The notes under the pieces: generated by a model
Database searches by the model: none
Told to the model about the DNA's origin: nothing
The model's input: the letters and a program-made list of their open reading frames with translations, nothing else
Made by a program: the position numbers and the translations under genes
Source: Clostridia bacterium
Lineage (GTDB): Bacteria; Bacillota; Clostridia; UBA1381; UMGS1253
Direction of reading: 5' to 3'
Assembly (NCBI GenBank): GCA_017411585.1
Contig: JAFQPV010000110.1
Location: 1-11,868 of the forward strand
Length of the DNA: 11,868 nucleotides
Part shown: positions 1-4,713 of the stretch, piece by piece
Position numbering within the stretch: position 1 is the first letter of the stretch
Layout: each line of letters begins with the position of its first letter

Positions 1-35
1 GATTCCGAAAAAGTTTAAGGATTTGCGGGGAAAAC

Positions 36-55
36 GGGCGATTCGTGAATCGCCC
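36..55. repeat. Palindromic dispersed repeat, left copy
   Basis: The site has nine-base arms GGGCGATTC / GAATCGCCC around a central GT, followed by CCTACGG. A related palindrome with the same ATTCGTGAAT core sits at 6168-6190 in inverted orientation. Both lie outside the island's attachment sites, so they belong to the host chromosome and would have been only about 0.3 kb apart, on either side of the tRNA-Lys gene, before integration. No T-run follows, so a terminator role is unlikely. A REP-like intergenic repeat family is inferred. Confidence 0.6.
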
Positions 56-88
56 CTACGGTGTTTATTGGAACTTGCATACAAAACA

Positions 89-118
89 AAAAAGCACCGA
101 CCAAAGTCGATGCTTTTT
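89..118 (-). terminator. Rho-independent terminator of the original tRNA-Lys site
   Basis: A 13-bp stem with one mismatch (A-run, GCA C CGAC / GTCG A TGC, T-run) closes a CAAA loop. Read on the minus strand it directly follows the CCA end of the tRNA fragment at 120-166. The intact tRNA on the right has its own terminator in the equivalent place (5912-5946). This left hairpin is therefore probably the chromosomal terminator that belonged to the tRNA before integration. Confidence 0.7.
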
Positions 119-119
119 A

Positions 120-166
120 TGGTACACGCACACGTCTTCGAACCGTGGACACCCTGATTAAGAGTC
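120..166 (-). pseudogene. 3' fragment of tRNA-Lys (attL)
   Basis: Read on the minus strand, this is the 3' half of a tRNA-Lys, from the anticodon loop to CCA. It matches 5950-5996 at 41 of 47 positions. Positions 138-166 are identical to the intact tRNA. The six differences form two blocks of three (128-130 and 135-137), in the acceptor and T-arm portions. With these changes the fragment would not pair properly with the GCACCAT 5' acceptor strand of the intact gene. No 5' half is present, so this is not a functional tRNA. It is the left attachment site of the island. Confidence 0.85.
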
Positions 167-252
167 TTATTTTATCAAGGTTTCGCAGATGCGCGATGCT
201 TTATTTTCGTTGGTATTATGCGTTTTCTTTATTCGCATACCTTCGCTGTTGC

Positions 253-292
253 GTGTGAAATTTCGCCTGTTGTGTGTAATAAAGTGTGAAAT
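253..292. other. Putative integrase arm-type sites, left end
   Basis: The 9-mer GTGTGAAAT occurs at 253-261 and 284-292. Positions 268-292 (25 bp) are repeated exactly at 5854-5878 near the right end, and the 12-mer GTGTGAAATTTC at 253-264 recurs at 5870-5881. Copies near both ends, 70-130 bp inside the 29-bp att repeats and in direct orientation, fit the arm sites bound by the N-terminal domain of a tyrosine integrase. The repeats are visible; the binding role is inferred. Confidence 0.5.
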
Positions 293-1227
293 GCGCGGTC
301 TGCCCTGCAGATGATTTGTGCATCTGCCGCCGCTCTGTCGGCTCACACTCGATACCGCTTGCGTGTTGCGCGTGTGTATGCGCGTGCGCGCGTATATAAT
401 ATATTATTTATTATATTATATATTAAACTACTTGTATTATAGTTTAGCTATATATTATAATTATGCTATTTATAACAATTATAAAATTAATTTGTTAATT
501 GATTATATAACTATGCTAAATATAGTATTGCCTTATAGTTTAAATAATACTGTGTTGTATTAAAATATAGCTTTTAAAATTAAAATATATAGTCTCTCTT
601 TTTTACTTTTATTCTCTTTTTGCTTCTTTTTCTCTGTTTTTCGTTTTTTCTCTACGACACACGAAGGTGTCTTACTCTGTTCTATCGGCTCACGCTTGCC
701 AGAGCGTGTTCTGGAAGATGGTGCAGCGGCGTACCGTGCGCGCTGATGGGCGCGCGTGTTGCATATTGTAGCGCATTTTTGCGCGCGTTGTTAAAACTGC
801 ACAAAAGGGCAACGGTGAATATTTATGCACGCAGAACAACGAAAAAACAGTGCTTTTTCGAGTGCGTAAATGCTGTGTATATGTGCGGCGTTGTCGGTAT
901 GTTCCGGCTGTGTACACGGTCGCACGGTGGGTGTGCTGTTTTCGCTGATGCTACGCGGTTTGCGCGCGGTCTGCGGTCGGTATATCCTCGCGCTGTTTTG
1001 GCGCAAAACAAGGGCGGTTTTTGATGCGATAACGCTATGTAACATATCTTGTTAAACTGTTACCTAAACCCAAAAGGTGCAAAGTTGCATTGCCGCGCTG
1101 TTCTTTCGTTACGCCTCGGTCTTAGATGCAACAAAAACTCGTTATGTTACTATGTTTTTTGCATATTCATTCGCATTTTTGAACGGTTTTGCATTTTCGC
1201 GGCGCGTGGCTCAAAGAGAAGAGCGTG
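293..1227. other. Gene-free left region with compositional islands
   Basis: I find no convincing gene in this stretch; the open frames lack ribosome binding sites and protein-like composition. It does hold structure. A 21-nt hairpin (GCAGATG / CATCTGC arms) lies at 307-327. A strictly alternating pyrimidine/purine tract of 32 nt lies at 367-398. An AT island at about 393-592 has roughly one G or C in eight. Positions 593-653 form a pyrimidine tract with only five purines. Positions 325-343 recur exactly at 3807-3825, and 896-940 resembles 3830-3878. The rest (654-1227) is GCGC-rich sequence like the other gaps in this island and may be decayed DNA. An origin of replication or transfer is possible but not shown. 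Confidence 0.5.
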
Positions 1228-1260
1228 CAAAGAGCACCTACCTTTCGGCGGTGCTCTTTG
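1228..1260 (-). terminator. Hairpin downstream of the recombinase/DUF6809-like operon
   Basis: Perfect 11-bp arms (CAAAGAGCACC / GGTGCTCTTTG) enclose an 11-nt loop. On the minus strand the hairpin begins 11 nt after the stop codon of the gene at 1272-1550. No good U-run follows, so it may act as an mRNA-stabilising 3' hairpin rather than a strong intrinsic terminator. Confidence 0.5.
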
Positions 1261-1271
1261 AGTGTTCGGCT

Positions 1272-1550
1272 TTAGTTTATTTCGTTTTTAATTTCTCTGC
1301 CTATCAACTGGAAAAGAAGCTGTGCTGCGGTTCTGAAACCTACGCAAAATGCATCTATTTGCGTAGCGCATATCAAGTCATTTTGTGCGCTCTCTATTTC
1401 GCAGTATCTCTCGTGGTCTTTTTCAAGCATCGATTCCATTATAGCATCAAGTTTCTTCCTTTGTGGCGCGCATTGCGAAAATGGATTTTTGTCCAAATCT
1501 GCATCTGCAACCGCTTTGTAAATTTCAAGTACTAAATCTTTTGAACTCAT
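1272..1550 (-). CDS. Small DUF6809-like mobile-element protein
   Basis: The protein has 92 residues. The start at 1550 is chosen because AAAGGAG lies eight bases upstream; the open frame continues further upstream but without a site. It has no signal peptide and no membrane segment and is mostly predicted helix. The C-terminal part, with DAFCVGFRTAAQLLFQL at about residues 66-82, resembles the GFRLGA.LM helix of the DUF6809 family, small proteins of unknown function that are common on Clostridia mobile elements. The family assignment comes from remembered motif similarity and is not certain. It lies 79 bp downstream of the serine recombinase on the same strand and is probably the second gene of that operon. 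Its function is unknown; a recombinase accessory role is only a guess from position. Confidence 0.65.
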   Translation of the reverse strand: MSSKDLVLEIYKAVADADLDKNPFSQCAPQRKKLDAIMESMLEKDHERYCEIESAQNDLICATQIDAFCVGFRTAAQLLFQLIGREIKNEIN

Positions 1551-1629
1551 TTTTTGCGCTCCTTTTTTTATACTTTTGCGGGTGGATATGGTAAGGATGA
1601 GAATCCCCGGTGATGCCGCACCGTGTCTT

Positions 1630-2217
1630 TTACTCTCCAATCACAGAAAGATATTTGTTGACGCTCGGTCTTGACAAGCCGCTGATGTTTGCAAAATCGG
1701 TCTTGTTTATCTTCTGCGCTTGGTACAAGGGCAAATACTTGTAAAACGCTTCGGGGATGCTCTCGCGCGCTGTGCGCGGTCTGCCGATTGCCTTACCCTT
1801 TGCGCGTGCGTTTTCCATACCGGATTTAACGCGCGAGCGTATCATAGACAGTTCAAGCTCCGCAAAAACGCCTGCAATTTGCAAAAATGCTTTTGTCATT
1901 GCATCCATGTTGCCGTCCGTGCAGTCTACCGTGATACTGTTTGCAATAACAAGCTTGATTTGCTTGCGCTCTGCAAGTTCGATAATATCACATAGCTGTT
2001 TTGTGCTTCTCGCCAGTCTTGAAACCTCAAGCGTGATAATTTCATCACCGGCGCGCACGGTGTCGAGTAGCTTTTCCAGTTCCTTTTTGTGTGCAGCATC
2101 ACCGTGTTCAAATTCAAGGATAACAAGCTCCGCGCCGTGTTCCTTTAGTTCGCGCTCTTGCCTTGTTATGTCTTGCTTTGTTTCGTTGGTACTGCATCTG
2201 CCATAGCCGTATTTCAT
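1630..2217 (-). CDS. Small serine recombinase (resolvase/invertase family)
   Basis: The protein has 195 residues, the usual length of the family. It cuts and rejoins DNA through a serine nucleophile. Visible features are YGRCST at residues 5-10 with the likely nucleophile Ser9 and Arg7, SRLARS at 66-71 with the conserved arginines, the long E-helix AELELSMIRSR around 119-129, GRPR at 145-148, and a C-terminal helix-turn-helix at about 168-192 ending in SRPSVNKYL. The start at 2217 is preceded by AAGGAG about ten bases away and matches the usual N-terminus MKYGYGRCS; an upstream in-frame extension is less likely. A TTGACA-17-TATACT promoter (2282 to 2254, minus) drives it, divergent from the HTH gene at 2392. 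It could resolve dimers, invert a segment, or act on transfer intermediates. The target site is not identified. Confidence 0.9.
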   Translation of the reverse strand: MKYGYGRCSTNETKQDITRQERELKEHGAELVILEFEHGDAAHKKELEKLLDTVRAGDEIITLEVSRLARSTKQLCDIIELAERKQIKLVIANSITVDCTDGNMDAMTKAFLQIAGVFAELELSMIRSRVKSGMENARAKGKAIGRPRTARESIPEAFYKYLPLYQAQKINKTDFANISGLSRPSVNKYLSVIGE

Positions 2218-2253
2218 TGCTTTGCAACTCCTTTTCTTTTGGTCTATGTATAT

Positions 2254-2360
2254 AGTATAATACAAAAAGTTGATATTGTCAACTGTTTTATTGATATTTT
2301 TTCAACTATTTTTTATTTCATAAATTTTTAAATTGACAATGTCAATTTTTAGCGTATACT
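2254..2360. promoter_or_regulatory. Divergent promoter-operator region between recombinase and HTH regulator
   Basis: The minus-strand promoter has TTGACA at 2282-2277, a 17-bp spacer and TATACT at 2259-2254. The plus-strand promoter has TTGACA at 2333-2338, a 16-bp spacer and TATACT at 2355-2360. Three related inverted repeats of TTGA/TCAA type occur: 2268-2284 (arms AGTTGA/TCAACT), 2291-2305 (TTGA/TCAA), and 2330-2348, a perfect palindrome with nine-base arms. The first and third cover the two -35 boxes. This suggests repression of both promoters by the HTH protein. Recombinase subsites are an alternative reading. Confidence 0.7.
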
Positions 2361-2391
2361 TTTTGTATAACACGAAGGGAGTTGTTGATAC

Positions 2392-2607
2392 ATGGCTTTG
2401 AGTGACAGAATTAGAATTTTGCTTATTAAGCGCGGGAATATATCCGAGGCAGAGCTTGCGCGCAGGCTTTCTGTCAGTCCGCAAAATCTTAACAAAAAGA
2501 TGAAGCGCGATAATTTCACCGAAAAAGATTTAAAGGAGATTGCTGCCGCGCTCGATTGCACATATGAGGTCACATTCACAATGAATGACACTGGCGAAAA
2601 AATCTAA
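2392..2607 (+). CDS. Cro/CI-type helix-turn-helix regulator
   Basis: The protein has 71 residues and is almost entirely a single helix-turn-helix fold. A helix at about residues 4-13 is followed by AELARRLSVSPQNLNKKM (residues 20-37) as the HTH pair, and KDLKEIAAAL follows at about 45-54. The start is supported by AAGGGAG at 2375-2381, ten bases upstream. It is divergent from the serine recombinase, and its promoter lies inside a cluster of TTGA/TCAA palindromes, so it probably represses itself and the recombinase operon. A strong hairpin terminator begins a few bases after its stop. The family-level call is firm. The target is inferred from position only. Confidence 0.82.
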   Translation: MALSDRIRILLIKRGNISEAELARRLSVSPQNLNKKMKRDNFTEKDLKEIAAALDCTYEVTFTMNDTGEKI

Positions 2608-2610
2608 CAC

Positions 2611-2652
2611 AACACACAAGCGGCAGAGTGATACGCTCGCCGCTTTTTTTGT
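2611..2652 (+). terminator. Rho-independent terminator; left copy of a 42-bp inverted repeat
   Basis: The stem is AAGCGGC / GCCGCTT extended by GAG / CTC across a bulged A, followed by seven T's. It starts just after the stop codon of the HTH gene. The same sequence in inverted orientation occurs at 4059-4100 (39 of 42 positions by my alignment), where it follows the excisionase gene. See the finding on the bracketed segment. Confidence 0.85.
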
Positions 2653-2673
2653 CCGGCGGATGCACGCGGCGGC

Positions 2674-2799
2674 GTAAACAAAAGGGTGTTTTCTTTTCTT
2701 TTACGCTTTTGATGGTGTTTTCTGCCGTTTTTATGTCTGTTTTCGGCGCATCTGCGGCGTGGTGCAAGTGTAAACAAAAACAAATGTTTTCTTTTACGC
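2674..2799. repeat. Two degenerate direct repeats in an intergenic gap
   Basis: Copies at 2674-2706 and 2770-2799 share GTAAACAAAA at one end and GTTTTCTTTTACGC-like sequence at the other, with variable middles. Each has partial dyad character (AAACAAAA versus TTTTCTTTT). No gene covers 2653-2835. The role is unknown; iteron-like or protein-binding repeats are possible. Confidence 0.4.
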
Positions 2800-2835
2800 G
2801 CTCGGCACGATAGGCGGCAAAGGATAAAAAAGAGG

Positions 2836-2864
2836 TTGACAGCAAACGCACATTCGGCTATAAT
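2836..2864 (+). promoter_or_regulatory. Exact consensus sigma-70 promoter of the small RNA
   Basis: TTGACA at 2836-2841 and TATAAT at 2859-2864 are separated by exactly 17 bp. Transcription should start near 2871. No open reading frame with a ribosome binding site follows on the plus strand before a hairpin and T-run at 2886-2926. Confidence 0.8.
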
Positions 2865-2870
2865 AAGCCT

Positions 2871-2926
2871 TGTCATACGGCAAGCGCGCCTTTGGATGTT
2901 CCAGCATCCGGGGCGCATTTTTATTT
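2871..2926 (+). ncRNA. Candidate ~55-nt small RNA
   Basis: The predicted transcript begins about seven bases after an exact consensus -10 box. It contains a 15-nt unpaired-looking 5' region, then a two-part hairpin: GCGCC (2886-2890) pairs with GGCGC (2912-2916), and GGATG (2894-2898) pairs with CATCC (2905-2909) across a small internal loop. The hairpin is followed by ATTTTTATTT, so the same hairpin acts as an intrinsic terminator. No coding sequence fits and no downstream plus-strand gene exists, so a leader role is unlikely. A regulatory RNA of the island, such as an antisense or copy-control type, is inferred. No target is identified, and I cannot name a known RNA family. Confidence 0.5.
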
Positions 2927-2940
2927 CTGCACGGACACAC

Positions 2941-2974
2941 AAAAAAATATCACCACTCAACAAAGTGGTGATAT
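2941..2974 (-). terminator. Rho-independent terminator of the higBA operon
   Basis: Perfect 11-bp arms (ATATCACCACT / AGTGGTGATAT) enclose a six-base loop. On the minus strand they are followed by a run of T's (the A-run at 2941-2947 on plus). It lies 18 bp beyond the antitoxin stop codon and also faces the candidate small RNA coming the other way. Confidence 0.88.
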
Positions 2975-2992
2975 AAAACCTCTTGCATGTAA

Positions 2993-3352
2993 TTATTCTT
3001 GTGTTTCTATGGGAACGACCGCAAGCGTCTTTCCTAATGGTGCGAGTATTTTCAAAACCGTCGCGAGCTGTGGGCAAGCCGTGCCGCTTTCCATTCTTGC
3101 GATTATCGGTTGCCGTACGCCGCTGATTTCTTCGAGCTTCTTTTGGCTGATGCCGCGTTCTTGTCTTGCTTTGATAATTTCGCCAATAAGGGCAACGCGC
3201 AAGTCGCTTTCCAGTTTTTCTTCCGGTGTTAAAACATTGTCGAGGAATTCAAGTGCATCACCGCCGAGCGCATTCGCGCCGCGCGCTTTTACATCGGCTA
3301 TATTCTCGTTTGCTTGCTCTATGGCTTTTGTATATGCTTTTTCTGCTTTCAT
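2993..3352 (-). CDS. higA: HigA-type antitoxin (XRE family)
   Basis: The protein has 119 residues. The N-terminal part (about 1-50) is acidic and helical. A Cro/CI-type helix-turn-helix occupies about residues 52-110, with ISQKKLEEISGVRQPIIARM (68-87) as the HTH and TVLKILAPLGKTLAVVP after it, typical of HigA antitoxins. It would bind and neutralise the toxin encoded just upstream and repress their shared promoter. The two genes overlap by four bases (ATGA at 3352-3349), so they are translationally coupled. The toxin-first order is characteristic of higBA systems. On a small island such a pair commonly stabilises inheritance, which is inferred here. Confidence 0.88.
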   Translation of the reverse strand: MKAEKAYTKAIEQANENIADVKARGANALGGDALEFLDNVLTPEEKLESDLRVALIGEIIKARQERGISQKKLEEISGVRQPIIARMESGTACPQLATVLKILAPLGKTLAVVPIETQE

Positions 3353-3708
3353 TGTTGTTTGCTCCTCTCTTTATGGTCTTGCATCAATCTCTTTGCGTTG
3401 TCTATCTCTCTCGTTGGTGTTTTCTGTGTCTTTTTGATAAAGTGTGATAATAATACATATTGCTCACCATCATAGCAAAAGAACATTATGCGGTTGCGCA
3501 GTGGTCGCAGTTCCCACAAATCGCCGTCTATATGCTTGATATACGGCTCACCTGCGCGCGTGCCGTATTCTGCAAGTATTTTAATATATTCTCTGATTTT
3601 GTTTAAATTTATGCGACTGTCCTTGTCTGTTCGTGCGGCAAGACTTGTCAAATACTCCTTGACTGGCTCATTGCCGTTTTTGTCCTTGTAAAACTTTACT
3701 GAATACAC
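3349..3708 (-). CDS. higB: HigB-type toxin (RelE superfamily, phage Gp49-like)
   Basis: The protein has 119 residues, typical for the family. The core motif is at residues 60-98: IDGDLWELRPLRNRIMFF followed by LLSHFIKKTQKTP, then the C-terminal helix EIDNAKRLMQDH. This pattern marks the Gp49/HigB branch of RelE-fold mRNA interferases, which cleave mRNA on the ribosome. The start is a GTG at 3708-3706, with AAAGGGGG about eleven bases upstream. An exact consensus promoter (3764-3736, minus) precedes it. The key conserved positions look intact, so the toxin is probably functional. Confidence 0.88.
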   Translation of the reverse strand: MYSVKFYKDKNGNEPVKEYLTSLAARTDKDSRINLNKIREYIKILAEYGTRAGEPYIKHIDGDLWELRPLRNRIMFFCYDGEQYVLLSHFIKKTQKTPTREIDNAKRLMQDHKERSKQQ

Positions 3709-3735
3709 GCCGTATTATTCCCCCTTTCGTTTATT

Positions 3736-3772
3736 ATTATAACTTAAAAGTTATTGTTTGTCAATAACTTTT
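3736..3772 (-). promoter_or_regulatory. higBA promoter with overlapping operator
   Basis: TTGACA at 3764-3759, a 17-bp spacer and TATAAT at 3741-3736 give an exact consensus promoter. A 27-bp inverted repeat at 3746-3772 (arms AAAAGTTATTG / CAATAACTTTT, five-base centre) covers the spacer and the -35 box. Smaller AACTT/AAGTT and AATAAC/GTTATT dyads lie on either side (3741-3752 and 3763-3780). This is the expected layout for autorepression by the HigA-HigB complex. Confidence 0.85.
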
Positions 3773-4058
3773 TCGTTATTAAAACACTTTTTTTACGATA
3801 CGATGTTGCCGCCGCTCTGTCGGCTAGCGGGTATGTTCCGGCGGCGAGTGCGGTCGCGCGGTGGGTGGTTGTTTTCGTCCAAGATTTTGGAAATGCTGCC
3901 TAAAATGCGCTGTATTTGATTTTGGCGCATAAAAGGTGAAACTACCCTCGTGAAGTATCAAAAACACAATACGCGGCGATTTTGTGCCGAAATACACGAA
4001 GATGCATTGTGCGTTGCTTCGTGCGCGTAGGCGCGCGTAAGATGGCGGCGCAGCGCAA
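3773..4058. other. Gene-free gap between higBA promoter and xis terminator
   Basis: I see no credible gene here. The gap contains copies of sequence from the left gene-free region: 3807-3825 equals 325-343 exactly, and 3830-3878 resembles 896-940 (shared GGTATGTTCCGGC, CGGTCGC, CGGTGGGTG and TTTTCG blocks). Positions 4010-4056 are rich in GCGC and GGCG. The shared pieces suggest an old duplication of element backbone DNA. Confidence 0.4.
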
Positions 4059-4100
4059 ACAAAAAAAGCGGCGAGTGTATCACTCTACCGCTTATGTGTT
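4059..4100 (-). terminator. Rho-independent terminator of xis; right copy of the 42-bp inverted repeat
   Basis: The hairpin AAGCGG / CCGCTT with GAG / CTC extension is followed on the minus strand by a run of T's (A-run 4061-4067 on plus). It lies immediately after the excisionase stop codon. It is the inverted counterpart of 2611-2652 with about three mismatches. Confidence 0.82.
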
Positions 4101-4102
4101 TA

Positions 4103-4291
4103 CTAATCTTGTGCGTGTTGTTTCGTGCCGCCGTTTTCTATCCATGTCCGCAGGCGGTCGGTAATGTAAAGACGGCGCGTGCCAATTTGGTAATATGTGC
4201 CGTCAAGAGCGCCGGAGCGTTCAAGCTCATACAATTTACTCATACCGCAACCGATAAACGCGCAAGCTTCTTTCCTCGTCAATCTGTTCAT
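4103..4291 (-). CDS. xis: Excisionase-like DNA-binding protein (AlpA/MerR-type HTH)
   Basis: The protein has 62 residues. RLTRKEACAFIGCGMSKLYE (3-22) is a winged-helix HTH of the excisionase/HTH_17 type, and TYYQIGTRRLYITDRLRTWI (32-51) matches the usual wing and final helix. The start is supported by GAGAGG six bases upstream. It neighbours the tyrosine integrase divergently, the normal place for an excisionase or directionality factor, which bends DNA at the attachment site and tips integrase toward excision. Its transcript should start near 4617 from an exact consensus promoter, leaving an unusually long leader of about 325 nt. A transcriptional regulator of AlpA type is an alternative. 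Confidence 0.8.
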   Translation of the reverse strand: MNRLTRKEACAFIGCGMSKLYELERSGALDGTYYQIGTRRLYITDRLRTWIENGGTKQHAQD

Positions 4292-4296
4292 TTTTT

Positions 4297-4552
4297 ACCT
4301 CTCTTTCATTCCTTTTTGCGTGTGTTCTTTGATTATGTCGAGCATCGAACCGCGCCAAAACCCTTATGAATAGCACGACACAGGAATTCTACTAACGCCT
4401 GCGCAATACCGTTTTTTATAATAGCTCGGCGCGCCAATGCAAGCGCACAGACGCACAAAGCTAGCAAGCTCGTTCTTGATGCGGCGGTTCGCTTCCGTCC
4501 GTTCAAGTGGAGCTGCATTAAAATTGTTTGTTGACAAACGAAGCTCGGACAC
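4297..4552 (-). pseudogene. Possible broken small ORF in the xis leader
   Basis: The xis transcript crosses 4617-4292 before reaching xis. One minus-strand frame reads from a GTG at 4552 (SELRLSTNNFNAAPLERTEA and so on) to a TAA at about 4366. The same frame then resumes as GFWRGSMLDIIKEHTQKGMK, ending at a TAA that overlaps the xis ribosome binding site. In between, a different frame looks more protein-like (ARRAIIKNGIAQALVEFLCR). This would fit a small gene damaged by a stop or two frameshifts. I do not recognise a family, and the GTG has only AAGG very close to it. It may equally be an untranslated leader. Confidence 0.25.
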
Positions 4553-4602
4553 CTTTTTATAACACCATTCTTTGTTATTTTGTTTTTTCGTGCGTGTGTC
4601 TG

Positions 4603-4652
4603 TTGCTTTTTGTCTACACTTGCATTATACTGTAAAAAGCTTTAAATGTCAA
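4603..4652. promoter_or_regulatory. Overlapping face-to-face promoters for xis and int
   Basis: On the minus strand, TTGACA (4652-4647), a 17-bp spacer and TATAAT (4629-4624) form an exact consensus promoter toward xis. On the plus strand, TTGCTT (4603-4608), a 17-bp spacer and TATACT (4626-4631) form a weaker promoter toward int. The two -10 boxes share four bases (4626-4629), so polymerase cannot occupy both. The xis promoter is exact. The int promoter has a poor -35 box and is less certain. Confidence 0.65.
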
Positions 4653-4713
4653 TTTAATTGCCGTTTTTTTGTTGATTTTATACACAAAAGCTTGCAAAGG
4701 AGTGTGTGCTGAT

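Noticed and set aside
36..55. Palindrome as a transcription terminator
   Set aside because: No T-run follows on either strand, and a sister copy in inverted orientation fits a dispersed repeat better.
120..190. Second complete tRNA at the left end
   Set aside because: Only the 3' half is present. Beyond 166 there is no D arm or 5' acceptor strand, so it is an attachment-site remnant.
318..563. 81-codon frame over the AT island
   Set aside because: The translation is almost only Tyr, Leu, Ile and Asn, dictated by base composition, and no ribosome binding site precedes it.
620..1055. Open frames on both strands in the left gene-free region
   Set aside because: They are Cys/Arg-rich with no ribosome binding site, no recognisable motif and overlapping competing frames. 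They look like chance readings of GCGC-rich sequence.
1757..2206. 149-codon plus-strand frame
   Set aside because: It is the Ser-rich complement of the serine recombinase gene.
2604..3077. 157-codon minus-strand frame
   Set aside because: It crosses the HTH terminator, the candidate RNA gene and the higBA terminator, and its Arg/Cys-rich translation has no motif.
2892..3437. 181-codon plus-strand frame
   Set aside because: It is the antisense shadow of higBA, rich in Ser/Ala/Phe, while the minus-strand genes have clear family motifs.
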